Below are positions 15,665-23,475 of a DNA stretch of 64,000 bases, in pieces. The translations under genes and the position numbers were made by a program. Source of the DNA: Streptomyces sparsogenes (GTDB lineage: Bacteria > Actinomycetota > Actinomycetes > Streptomycetales > Streptomycetaceae); NCBI RefSeq assembly GCF_001704635.1, contig NZ_MAXF01000191.1, forward strand, positions 62,001 to 126,000. Reading direction: 5' to 3'. Below the pieces are notes generated by a model. That model had not been told where the DNA came from. It did no database searches and saw only the letters and a program-made list of their open reading frames with translations. Positions within the stretch are counted from its first letter, which is position 1, and each line of letters starts with the position of its first letter.

Positions 15665-17721
15665 GGTTGCTCACCTACCGGGATCAGCAGCGGGCGCTCC
15701 GGCCAGACCAGGGTGTGGGGCGGGAGGGCGTGGTCGGTGCAGGGCGGGTGGCGCACTCCGTCGACGGTGAGCGAGAGCCGGGTCACGGCCAGCACCCCGT
15801 CGACGGCCAGGAGCCGTCGCACCAGCGCCGTGTGGCGCAGCGCGCCACCGAACGGCCAGCCCGCGCCGTCCTCGCCGCCGCGCAGCGGATCCAGGTAGCC
15901 GCGCACCGCGTCGCCGGCCCGGGCCAGGACCGCCGCCCGGTCGAGGTCCGGGTCGAGGGTGACCCAGGACTCCACTCCGACGCGGCGGTACGGCGCGGGG
16001 GCGGCGACCACCGTGACCCCGGCGGGCGCTGCCCGGCGGGACAGGAAGTCGGCGACGGCCCGCAGGGTCGCGGCGGTGGGGACCGGCGGTTCGCCGAGGT
16101 CGCCGCCCGGCGGTACGGGCGGCGCCGACGGCACCACGAGCACTCCGACGACGCCGGGGATCGGCACCCCGGGGAAGTCGGGGTGCAGGCCGGCCACGCC
16201 CCGGGCGCGGGCCACCGACGCGCCGGGCGCCCGGGTGGCGAGCAGGCCGTAGTCGGCCGGGGCCACGGCCCGGCCGCGCGCCCGCAGTTCGCCGGCACCG
16301 CGGCGCATGGCGCCGGCGTCGGGCTCGGCGTCGGTTCCGCCGGAGGCCGGGAAGGGGTTGTTGACACCGGTGACGAACGGCAGCGCGGTCACCACCCCGC
16401 CCACCGCGCCCGCCCGTACGGCGCCGGCGCTGCCGCCGCCCACGCGGTAGCGCACGGCCCGGACGTTGCGGAAGCCCGGGGGGACGGCCGCGCCGTTGAC
16501 GCCGTCCCCGAAGGTCACCTCACCGCTGTCGTGGTCCACGGTGAACACCCGGTCGTCGGCGCCGTACCCGGCCAGGCTCTCCACCTCGCGCCACCGGGAC
16601 GTGGTGCCGGCCGTGGTGCCGAACACGTCGCCGCCCGCGTCGTCGTCGACCTCGATGACCACCGAGCCGGCGAGGATGGGCACCTGGCTGAGCTTCATGC
16701 GGCGCCGCCCGCTCGCCGCGGGGTCCTGGACGGGCTGGAGCGGCTCGTCGCGGATGGTGCGCGCGGCGGTGGCGGCGACCACGTTCAGCCGCAGTCCGGA
16801 CAGCACCGGCGCCGGTCCGGCGAAGGCGCCGTGTGCGATCCGCACCCGCAGCCAGCGCAGCCGGGGGCGGGTGGCGGACGGGCTGCCCGGCTCCCAGGAG
16901 CGCGGGACCCTCAGCTCGACGGTCCCGCCGGCGCTGAGCCCGGCCGTGGAGTCCCGCAGCAGCTCGGCGGGGACGAGCCGGGTGCCGTCCAGCACGTCCC
17001 AGCGCAGCAGCGGCCCGGGCGGCAGCGGCGGCGGCGCCGTCCCGCCGGAGGCCGCGGGCGCGGGGGGAGCGGCGACGACCACGAAGCCGAGCGACAGCCG
17101 CGGGTAGGGGGCGGCCGGCCCGGCGAGCCCGATCCACAGCCCGTTGCCGGGCTCGGGGTCCCGGCCGAAGGGCGCGAAGGGACGGCTGGGCCCGGACGGG
17201 CCCAGCGGCAGCGGCTCCAGCGTTCCGGCCTCCTGGACGGCGAGGTCGCCGAGGGTGGCCGGGGTGGCGTACAGGTCCTGGTCGGTCTCGTAGACGACCT
17301 GCCCCGCCGGCGTGGAGGCCGCGCTCTGGAACCCGGCCGGGACGAGCACGGAGGAGCCGTCCGGCGGGTTCACGGTGAACTCCAGGAGCGCCGCGGCCGC
17401 GCCGGCCGGGCGCCGCCGCACGCCCGCGATCGCCAGGTGCTCGGCCAGCACCTTCTCCGGCAGCCGGTTGACGCGGCCGAGCACGGGTTCGGCCTGGATG
17501 CCGAAGAGGCGGACCAGCGCGACGCCGGCGTCCTGGCGGTCGGGGTCGGTCCAGTCCGGGGTGTGGCCCGCGATGCGGCCCCGTACGCCGGCCCGGACCG
17601 CCTCCCGGGTCGCGTCGACCAGTTCGGGCTGGACACCGGTCGGTCCGGGGCCGGGCACGGTCCGTCCGTCCGCCCGCTCCCGTTCCCCCGCGTCCTTCTC
17701 CCACCACACGCCGCCGGTCAT
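15661..17721 (-). CDS. Putative baseplate assembly protein, gpJ type (second copy)
   Basis: 686 aa; the start ATG overlaps the upstream stop. Baseplate-J hallmarks: an early TDPDRQDAGVALVRLFGIQAE helix, ADDRVFTVDHDSGEVTFGDG in the middle, and the C-terminal RAVAPADYGLLATRAPG followed by a LDPDLDRAAVLARAGDAV helix and YLDPLRGGEDGAGWPFGG. The last motif is nearly repeated in the preceding gene (FLDPLVGGEDQDGWPFGQ), showing the two are paralogues. They correspond to the Pvc11-type wedge that triggers sheath contraction. Proline/glycine-rich insertions near residues 240-300 are not part of the core fold. Confidence 0.85.
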   Translation of the reverse strand: MTGGVWWEKDAGERERADGRTVPGPGPTGVQPELVDATREAVRAGVRGRIAGHTPDWTDPDRQDAGVALVRLFGIQAEPVLGRVNRLPEKVLAEHLAIAGVRRRPAGAAAALLEFTVNPPDGSSVLVPAGFQSAASTPAGQVVYETDQDLYATPATLGDLAVQEAGTLEPLPLGPSGPSRPFAPFGRDPEPGNGLWIGLAGPAAPYPRLSLGFVVVAAPPAPAASGGTAPPPLPPGPLLRWDVLDGTRLVPAELLRDSTAGLSAGGTVELRVPRSWEPGSPSATRPRLRWLRVRIAHGAFAGPAPVLSGLRLNVVAATAARTIRDEPLQPVQDPAASGRRRMKLSQVPILAGSVVIEVDDDAGGDVFGTTAGTTSRWREVESLAGYGADDRVFTVDHDSGEVTFGDGVNGAAVPPGFRNVRAVRYRVGGGSAGAVRAGAVGGVVTALPFVTGVNNPFPASGGTDAEPDAGAMRRGAGELRARGRAVAPADYGLLATRAPGASVARARGVAGLHPDFPGVPIPGVVGVLVVPSAPPVPPGGDLGEPPVPTAATLRAVADFLSRRAAPAGVTVVAAPAPYRRVGVESWVTLDPDLDRAAVLARAGDAVRGYLDPLRGGEDGAGWPFGGALRHTALVRRLLAVDGVLAVTRLSLTVDGVRHPPCTDHALPPHTLVWPERPLLIPVGEQP

Positions 17722-19676
17722 GCCAGCCCCTCCCCCGGTTCGACGGCGGGCACGATCCGGGTGCGGACCGTCCGCAGGACGGGAAGCGCCCCCGCGCCCA
17801 GCGGCACCTCGTCGCACTCCTCGTCCGCCTCCGCCCCGTCCAGGCCGATCGCCACCGCGGCCACGTCCGCGAGGTCCCCCAGCGCCCGCTGGGCGGCCCG
17901 CAGCAGGGCCGAGGGCCGCAGCGGCTGTCCGAACGGCCACCCGTCCTGGTCCTCACCGCCCACGAGCGGGTCGAGGAAGCGCCGCAGTGCCGCGGTGACC
18001 TGGGCGGACACGCGGGCGCGGTCGGCCGGGTCGCCCGACAGGGCGACGCCCAGCGCCACCTCGCGGTAGCGCGGCGGGCGGACGAACACCTCGGAGGTGA
18101 GCAGCCGGGCCTGTTCCAGGCGGGCGGCGACCGCGCACAGCATGCCCGGGTCGGGCAGCGGCGCGGCCGCGAAGTCCTCGCGGTCGAGGTCGTCCCGGGG
18201 CGCCGCCGGGACGATGTGGACGGTCACCGCGCCGGGCACGGTGGCGCAGCGGAAGCCGGGGTGCTCGCCGAGGGACGGGTGGGCGCGGGCGACGGCGACG
18301 CCCGGGGTCGTACGGGCCAGGGTGGCGAAGTCGTCGGCGGTGACGGCGCGGGTCACCTCCCCCAGGGACGCGGCCGCGCGCCGACGGGCCTCGGTGATGG
18401 TCTCCGGGTCCGCGCCGCCTTCGGCCCGTACCAGGTTGGCGGCCGAGATCGCGCCCGACGCGGCCGGGACGTCCGTGGCCGCGGACCAGTTGCCGGTCAT
18501 GCCGCCGTTGCCGTCCCGGCCGCCGCCGGTCGTGTACTCGACGCTCAGGTCCGGGTCCGGGTGGGGGACGCGTCCGGTGAGTCCGTCGCCGAACACCACC
18601 GCGCCCTCGGTCCGGTCGAGCACGAAGATCCGGTCGGCCGGGCCGCCGAAGGTGAAGTCCGGGACCTGCCGCCACTCCTGATCCGCCAGACGCACGGTCG
18701 CCTCCAGCAGGCGATCGGCGGCGTCCGGCAGGACGAGGTGCTGGCCGGGCAGCCTCAGCCACGCGTCGAGCTGGTCCCGGAGGTCGGCGCCGCGCGCGGT
18801 GCGGCGCCGGCGGTGGTGCGCGGCGGAGACGTTGACGGCGAGCTGGAGGAGGCGGGGCGGGGCCGGGTAGGTGGCGGCCGGGGTGGACACCAGGAGCCCG
18901 CTGTCCCGTGTGGTCCAGCCGTCCGGGGGGTACAGCCGGACGACACCGGACCGTCTGAGCCCGGCCGTGCCGTCCTCCACTTTCTCGAATGTCCCGGCCC
19001 GGCCGGAGACGTCCGTGCCCGGCCGGAACCAGGACCAGGTCAGCTCGGCGGGGGGCGGCACGTCGGCGACCGCTCCGGGCAGCCACGACGGCACGGACGC
19101 GGCGGGCGCGTCCAGTTCGACGAGCAGGCCGATCGGGCCGGGCGCGGGGTGCTCCCCGGCGAGCGGCAGGGTGAACCGGACCTCGGCGGGGGCGCCGCGG
19201 CCCGCCAGCAGCGGCACGCCGCGGCGGGCCCGCAGGTCCGCCGTGCGGTCGCGGTCGGTCCACACGCCGACCTCACCGCCCTCGGCGAGCGGGAGGACGG
19301 CCACCTCGTCGTCGAGGGTGAAGACGGTCTCTCCCGTGGGGTCCCGGGTCAGCGCCGTCCCGGCGGGCACGACCGGGACGGCGGTGCCCGCCTCCCGGGC
19401 GGCCACGCCCAGCACGGTGGCGGCGGGGCGGGCGGGGCGCGGCGGCTCCAGGCCGAGCAGCCGCAGGACGGCGACCACGAGCGCGTCCGGCACCTGGTCC
19501 AGCCAGTACAGCCGCTGTTCGAGGAGGTGGGCGAGGAGTTCCAGGAGCGTGACGCCAGGGTCGACGGGGGCGTGCAGCGTCCAGGTGCCGTCCGACTCGG
19601 CGGGGATCCGCCGGCGGATGGCCGCCATCATGTCGGCCCAGGTGAGGTCGTCCAGCTTGGGCGCGGGCAGGGTCAT
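17718..19676 (-). CDS. Putative baseplate assembly protein, gpJ type (first copy)
   Basis: 652 aa, ATGA-coupled to gp25 upstream and to the second gpJ-type gene downstream. Typical elements: the N-terminal LDDLTWADMMAAIRRRIP and PVDPGVTLLELLAHLLEQ helices, a central FTFGGPADRIFVLDRTEGAVVFGDGLTG block, then TRAVTADDFATLARTTPG and the closing FLDPLVGGEDQDGWPFGQP. Part of the six-fold wedge around the hub in contractile tails. The arrangement gp25, gpJ, gpJ, gpI matches other eCIS loci that carry split wedge genes. Confidence 0.85.
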   Translation of the reverse strand: MTLPAPKLDDLTWADMMAAIRRRIPAESDGTWTLHAPVDPGVTLLELLAHLLEQRLYWLDQVPDALVVAVLRLLGLEPPRPARPAATVLGVAAREAGTAVPVVPAGTALTRDPTGETVFTLDDEVAVLPLAEGGEVGVWTDRDRTADLRARRGVPLLAGRGAPAEVRFTLPLAGEHPAPGPIGLLVELDAPAASVPSWLPGAVADVPPPAELTWSWFRPGTDVSGRAGTFEKVEDGTAGLRRSGVVRLYPPDGWTTRDSGLLVSTPAATYPAPPRLLQLAVNVSAAHHRRRRTARGADLRDQLDAWLRLPGQHLVLPDAADRLLEATVRLADQEWRQVPDFTFGGPADRIFVLDRTEGAVVFGDGLTGRVPHPDPDLSVEYTTGGGRDGNGGMTGNWSAATDVPAASGAISAANLVRAEGGADPETITEARRRAAASLGEVTRAVTADDFATLARTTPGVAVARAHPSLGEHPGFRCATVPGAVTVHIVPAAPRDDLDREDFAAAPLPDPGMLCAVAARLEQARLLTSEVFVRPPRYREVALGVALSGDPADRARVSAQVTAALRRFLDPLVGGEDQDGWPFGQPLRPSALLRAAQRALGDLADVAAVAIGLDGAEADEECDEVPLGAGALPVLRTVRTRIVPAVEPGEGLA

Positions 19677-20095
19677 GAGGTGCCCCCGGGGAGGCCGGTG
19701 AGCCCGGTGAGCCCGGTGTAGAACGGGAACACCAGGTTGGCCTTGGTGTTGCTGCGCCGGACGCGGTAGACGACCGAGACGGTGATCCGCGACTCGTCGG
19801 CCGGGGCGGCCTCCGCGCGGACCTCCTCCAGTTCCACCCGCGGCTCGTGGTCGCGGACGGCCACGGCGATGGAGTGCTCCAGGTCGCGCAGGTTCTGCAC
19901 ACTGCCGGGCGCGAACACCAGTTCCTGGGCGCGGGTGCCCAGTTCCGGCCGCATGACCCGCTCCCCGACACCGGTGAGCAGCAGCGCCCGCAGGCAGTGC
20001 TCGATGCTCTCCTCGCCGACCGCGTAGCCGAGCCGTCCGGACGCGTCGGGCAGGATCGGGAACCGCCAGCCGGTCCCGAGGAACTCCTCGCTCAT
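19673..20095 (-). CDS. gp25/GPW-family baseplate wedge protein (Pvc9-like)
   Basis: 140 aa, the usual length. Characteristic pieces are the N-terminal GTGWRFPILPD, the helix EESIEHCLRALLLTGVGERVMRPELGT and the following LVFAP, then the VRDHEPRVELEEVR strand pair. gp25 is the lysozyme-like wedge subunit that contacts the first sheath ring. It is ATGA-coupled on both sides, between the spike and the first gpJ-type gene. The C-terminal tail repeats TGLTGLTGLPGGTS, a short low-complexity end. Confidence 0.92.
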   Translation of the reverse strand: MSEEFLGTGWRFPILPDASGRLGYAVGEESIEHCLRALLLTGVGERVMRPELGTRAQELVFAPGSVQNLRDLEHSIAVAVRDHEPRVELEEVRAEAAPADESRITVSVVYRVRRSNTKANLVFPFYTGLTGLTGLPGGTS

Positions 20096-20787
20096 GCCGT
20101 CCTCGCCTTCTTGGCCAGCACGGCCGGGGTGAGCGGCGGGGCCGGCGGGCCGGTCGGCCCGGCGGCGGAGGGGTGGGTGTGCGCGTTGAACGCCTGGAGC
20201 AGCGCGTTGCCGAGCACGAGCGGTTCGGTGGCGCCGCCGCCGAGGTCGATGGCGGGCGAGTCGACCGTCACCTTCGGCGCCTTGAGGGTGATCTCGCCCT
20301 GCGCGGTCACGGTGACGCCGCCGCCCTCGGCCGCGGTGATCCGGATCGCCTTGCCCTCGTCGTCCAGCTCCACCACGTGTCCGGCGGCGGAGGTGATCCG
20401 TACGGCGGCCTTGGACGGGGTGTCGTCGAGGACCACTTCATGGCCGTGCCGGGTCCGGATGGTCTTCTGGTCGCGGCCTTCGGTGCGGGCGGTCGGCGGC
20501 TTGTCCTCGCCGTTGTAGAGGCCGCCCAGGACGATCGGGTACCGCATGTCCCCGTGGACGAAGGCGACGAGCACCTCGTCGCCCTTCTCGGGGACGAACA
20601 CCGAGCCGTAGCCGCCTCCCGCGTACGGCTGGCTGACCCGGACCCAGTCGGTGACGGTGGTGTCGTCGAACCACGGGAACCTCAGCTTGACCTGGCCTTC
20701 GTCATTGCCCTCGTTCTCCACGACGAGCGCTTCGACGACGCCGTAGTAGCGCTTGTCGGCGGAGCGGGCGCGTGGCGTGCCCCTCAT
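20092..20787 (-). CDS. Spike protein, phage baseplate assembly protein V type (Pvc8-like, C-terminal part of VgrG)
   Basis: 231 aa from an ATG nine bases after AGGGGGA; an in-frame GTG two codons upstream overlaps the hub stop. Residues 15-100 form the OB-fold domain (YYGVVEALVVENEGNDEGQ, VRVSQPYAGGGYGSVFVPEKGDEV, VLGGLYNG). The rest is the repetitive beta-helix of a spike (ITSAAGHVVELDDEGKAIRI, ITLKAPKVTVDSPAIDLGGG). The C-terminal HTHPSAAGPTGPPAPPL resembles the end of VgrG-like spikes. With the hub protein it forms a split VgrG. No separate PAAR cap is seen in the operon. Confidence 0.9.
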   Translation of the reverse strand: MRGTPRARSADKRYYGVVEALVVENEGNDEGQVKLRFPWFDDTTVTDWVRVSQPYAGGGYGSVFVPEKGDEVLVAFVHGDMRYPIVLGGLYNGEDKPPTARTEGRDQKTIRTRHGHEVVLDDTPSKAAVRITSAAGHVVELDDEGKAIRITAAEGGGVTVTAQGEITLKAPKVTVDSPAIDLGGGATEPLVLGNALLQAFNAHTHPSAAGPTGPPAPPLTPAVLAKKARTA

Positions 20788-20789
20788 GG

Positions 20790-21971
20790 TCACTGGTCCC
20801 CCTGATGGATCCGCCGTGCGGTGAACTGGGTGAAGAAACCACTGGTGTTGAGGGTGTGCTCGACCCGTTTGACGAAGTACGTGCCCGAGAAGCGGCGGCC
20901 GAGGCCGTAGATCTCCAGGTTGTCGCCGGGTCGCAGCTCGGGCAGGCCCGCCACCTTGCCCGTAGCGGTGATGAACTCGTAGGCCCGCTCGCGCAGCAGG
21001 CTGATCGCCAGTTCCCGGGCCTCCTGATCGCTGCCGACCGGGGCGTCGACCACGACCTCCTGACGGCCCTGGAGGGTGGACTCGGCGACCTGCGGTCCGC
21101 TCTGCCCGTCGGCCGTGTTCTGCCCCGCCGGCAGGTTCTCGGCGGTCGCGGTGAACGCGATCGCCTGCTTGGTACGGGGGTCCCAGCCCCGCACGGTGAC
21201 CTTGCTGACCTGCTGGGACACCGTCAGCGTCGGGGTGAACTCGATCAGGGTGGGGATCAGTCCCCGGGGCTGGTCGGTGGGGCCGGTGCTCAGTCCGGGT
21301 GCGTACGCCAGCCGGTACACCCGGATCGGGCGGCCGTCGCGGCCGTCGGTCGGCCGGACGAAGTACAGCGTGTCCTCGCCGTCCTTCGGGTCCGGCAGGA
21401 TGTAGCAGTCGAAGTCGAGCCGCTTGGCCCGCTCCAGCAGGAACGTGGCGTCGTCCTGGTTCTTCTGCACCACCAGGTCGTGCGTGGGGCCCTCCCTGGT
21501 GACCTCGATGCGCAGGTGGTTGCGCTGGGCGATCTGCTCGGCGATGCGCCAGTCGGGCAGATGGCGGTAGATCTTGGTCTCGTTCTCGGTGGGCTTGCGG
21601 TCCTTGAGCCGCAGCAGCCCGTCCACACCGCTGATCTGGACGGTGGGCGACGCCCCGTCGGTGAACTTCGGGCTGAGCGTGGAGATGGTCCCGGTGGCCA
21701 CGGTGAGCAGCCTGTCGGCGTAGCCCAGCCGGACCGACACCCGGCCGCCGAGCCTGAAGCGCGGCGAATCGCTGTGCTTGAACCGCAGGCCCACGTCGTC
21801 CCAGTTGTTCAGGGTCAGGTCGAAGCCGGACATCTCGTCGAGGTCCCGGTTCACCTTGATGTCGATGATGTCGTTCTTGGTGGACGGGTCCATCTCCAGG
21901 CCCTCGACGCGCACGTCGAACTCGGGCGCGTACCGGTCGGGCGACGCCACTTCGGGCGTGGGGGTGCTCAT
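20790..21971 (-). CDS. Hub protein, phage late control gene D type (N-terminal part of VgrG)
   Basis: 393 aa, start supported by GAGGAG six bases upstream. gpD-type features: the early DIIDIKVNRDLDEMSGFDLTL strand pair, IFRHLPDWR-like IYRHLPDWRIAEQIAQRN, then FLLERAKRLDFDCYI and TLYFVRP, and the C-terminal LRPGDNLEIYGLGRRFSGTYF with VEHTLN. These trimeric hub proteins join tube and spike. Coupled to the following spike gene (GTGA/ATG), which supplies the OB fold and needle. Length and domain order are normal for split eCIS hubs. Confidence 0.88.
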   Translation of the reverse strand: MSTPTPEVASPDRYAPEFDVRVEGLEMDPSTKNDIIDIKVNRDLDEMSGFDLTLNNWDDVGLRFKHSDSPRFRLGGRVSVRLGYADRLLTVATGTISTLSPKFTDGASPTVQISGVDGLLRLKDRKPTENETKIYRHLPDWRIAEQIAQRNHLRIEVTREGPTHDLVVQKNQDDATFLLERAKRLDFDCYILPDPKDGEDTLYFVRPTDGRDGRPIRVYRLAYAPGLSTGPTDQPRGLIPTLIEFTPTLTVSQQVSKVTVRGWDPRTKQAIAFTATAENLPAGQNTADGQSGPQVAESTLQGRQEVVVDAPVGSDQEARELAISLLRERAYEFITATGKVAGLPELRPGDNLEIYGLGRRFSGTYFVKRVEHTLNTSGFFTQFTARRIHQGDQ

Positions 21972-21981
21972 CGCGCGCTCC

Positions 21982-22653
21982 TCACGCCAGCCGGGGCACG
22001 GTCAGCACCCGCCCCGGCCGCAGGTCCCGCGGATCGCTGATGCCGTTGGCGCGCGCCAGCTCCCGCCAGGCGTCGGGCCGCCGGTACAGCGCGGCGGAGA
22101 TGGAGCTGAGCGTGTCGCCGCGGCGCACCACATAGCTCTTCTCCACCGTGGGCGACGAGCGCGGTGTCTCGGCGACCTGCGCGGCGGCCGGGCGGAACTC
22201 CTTGAGCGAGAGGTCCAGCATGGCCCGCAGCGGCACGCCGTCCGGCCGGAACAGCTGGTAGTTGACGTCCAGCTTCTCCACCACGCCGGTGAAGACCTCC
22301 TCGTCCCAGACGAACCGGACCACCGGCGGCGCGTGTTCGCGGCTGTCGGGCCGCAGCAGGTTCCGCACCGCGTCCACGTACGCCTTCCGTACGTTCTCCA
22401 GGGTGTCGGAGGTGTCCACCAGCGCCTGGACCGTCAGGGTCTCCGTGCCGCCGCGGACGTACTGGAGGGGCGGTGTCTCCAGGCCGGGGATGGTGATCTC
22501 GGCGAAGGTGTTGCTCTTGCTCAGCTTGTAGTCGGTGGGGTTGAACCGCAGCGGGATCCGCCGCTGCCGCTCGTCGGCGATCACCGGCCGGACGATCTCC
22601 AGCCGCGCCCGGGCGGCGCCCTGACGGGCGAAGGACACCGGCGTCACGCTCAT
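21982..22653 (-). CDS. LysM-containing CIS tube-associated protein (Pvc7-like)
   Basis: 223 aa. AGGAGG five bases before the ATG is among the strongest ribosome sites of the operon. The N-terminal domain (IPLRFNPTDYKLSKSNTFAEI and the TETLTVQALVDTSD strand) is the CIS tube family; residues 172-222 are a LysM motif (YVVRRGDTLSSISAALY ... NGISDPRDLRPGRVL). In Afp/PVC particles this protein sits between tube and hub. The LysM probably acts as a structural fold, not as wall binder. Gap of 10 bp to the hub gene. Confidence 0.88.
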   Translation of the reverse strand: MSVTPVSFARQGAARARLEIVRPVIADERQRRIPLRFNPTDYKLSKSNTFAEITIPGLETPPLQYVRGGTETLTVQALVDTSDTLENVRKAYVDAVRNLLRPDSREHAPPVVRFVWDEEVFTGVVEKLDVNYQLFRPDGVPLRAMLDLSLKEFRPAAAQVAETPRSSPTVEKSYVVRRGDTLSSISAALYRRPDAWRELARANGISDPRDLRPGRVLTVPRLA

Positions 22654-22769
22654 AGTGCCTCCTGGTTCGCTTCTCCGCGGCAGCGGCTCATGTCACCGTC
22701 GCCCGCGCGGCGCAGAGGTGCGGCTTTCGTCACCGTCTGCAGCCCGGCGGCCGCGCGTGCGACGCTCAC
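22650..22769 (-). CDS. Possible 39-aa coupling peptide
   Basis: A GTG start overlaps the stop of the small upstream gene (TGTGA) and the TGA overlaps the ATG of the LysM gene (ATGA), filling the only larger internal gap at the tube end of the operon. The peptide (VSVARAAAGLQTV..., ending GEANQEAL) is basic and has no recognised domain. It may simply keep ribosomes moving across the gap, or be chance. The double stop-start overlap is the only support. Confidence 0.3.
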   Translation of the reverse strand: MSVARAAAGLQTVTKAAPLRRAGDGDMSRCRGEANQEAL

Positions 22770-22951
22770 AGAGGCCCCTCCCCGTCGCCGAAGCCGCGTT
22801 CGGCCCTGGTGTGCTCGGCGCGTGCGCACTGGTCCTCGTACAGCTTCGCCCAGGCCTGGATGTGCTTGTTGAACAGCTTCGTGAACACGGCCCCGTCGTC
22901 GCCGTCCACCTGGAACCGGACCTCCAGCTGGTGAATGGTCACCTTCGGCAC
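22766..22951 (-). CDS. Small Pvc6/Afp6-like eCIS protein
   Basis: 61 aa. The start was chosen by the GGGAGG ribosome site eight bases before a GTG; a GTG nine bases further upstream overlaps the previous stop but would bury that site. Sequence begins PKVTIHQLEVRFQVDGDDG, followed by a helix FTKLFNKHIQAWAKLYEDQ. A short protein of this size at this place, between the second tube and the LysM protein, is a constant of eCIS loci (Pvc6), with no biochemical role known to me. Confidence 0.7.
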   Translation of the reverse strand: MPKVTIHQLEVRFQVDGDDGAVFTKLFNKHIQAWAKLYEDQCARAEHTRAERGFGDGEGPL

Positions 22952-22956
22952 GTCGG

Positions 22957-23475
22957 TCACCTCCCCTCGCCCAAGCGCGGCAAGGCGTTCGCCGCGGCGT
23001 CCTGCAAGACCTTCGTCAGTCCCTCGTGCGCGATCTCCAGCGACTCGACGGCGATCGCGTTCTGCTCCGCGTGCAGGTCGGGACCGCTCCACTTGGCGGC
23101 GAGCCCGCCGTGGAAGGCCCATGCCGCGCCGGGCACCCCGTCCGGGCCGAGCACGATCACCGCGCCGTCGCGGCGGGCGCCCAGCGAGTCGGCGAGCCCC
23201 GCCTGGTACCAGGCCCACAGCCCCGGGTCGCGCACCACCCCGCGCTTGAGGGTGATCCGGTTCCACGAGTGGCGCAGCGGCAGTTGGTGGACCGAGTCGT
23301 TGCGGCCACCCTCCGGGTAGCTGGTCACCTCCAGCTGCGCGCCGAGCCCGGTGATCTCCTGGAAGGCGCCGGACGCGGCCAGCGGGAGCAGCAGCGCCTG
23401 CGCGGGCGGCAGATACGCGTCGCCGGGGTCGAGGGTGACCAGGAAGCGGTATTTGGGCAGTGGATCCAGGGTCAT
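22957..23475 (-). CDS. Second tail-tube protein, gp19 family (Pvc5-like)
   Basis: 172 aa. ATGA overlap with the second sheath gene. gp19-type pattern: KYRFLVTLDPG strand, FQEITGLGAQLEVTSYPEGG, then the long strand HSWNRITLKRGVV, DPGLWAWYQAGL helix, and the closing KWSGPDLHAEQNAIAVESLEIAHEGL. It is a paralogue of the 151-aa tube protein of the same operon and likely forms the tube layer next to the hub. Real start is this ATG; the frame stays open far upstream inside the sheath gene. Confidence 0.88.
   Translation of the reverse strand: MTLDPLPKYRFLVTLDPGDAYLPPAQALLLPLAASGAFQEITGLGAQLEVTSYPEGGRNDSVHQLPLRHSWNRITLKRGVVRDPGLWAWYQAGLADSLGARRDGAVIVLGPDGVPGAAWAFHGGLAAKWSGPDLHAEQNAIAVESLEIAHEGLTKVLQDAAANALPRLGEGR

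Noticed and set aside
15652..18069. 805-codon plus-strand frame opposite the gpJ-type gene
   Set aside because: Antisense shadow with nonsense composition; the opposite strand encodes a clear baseplate protein.
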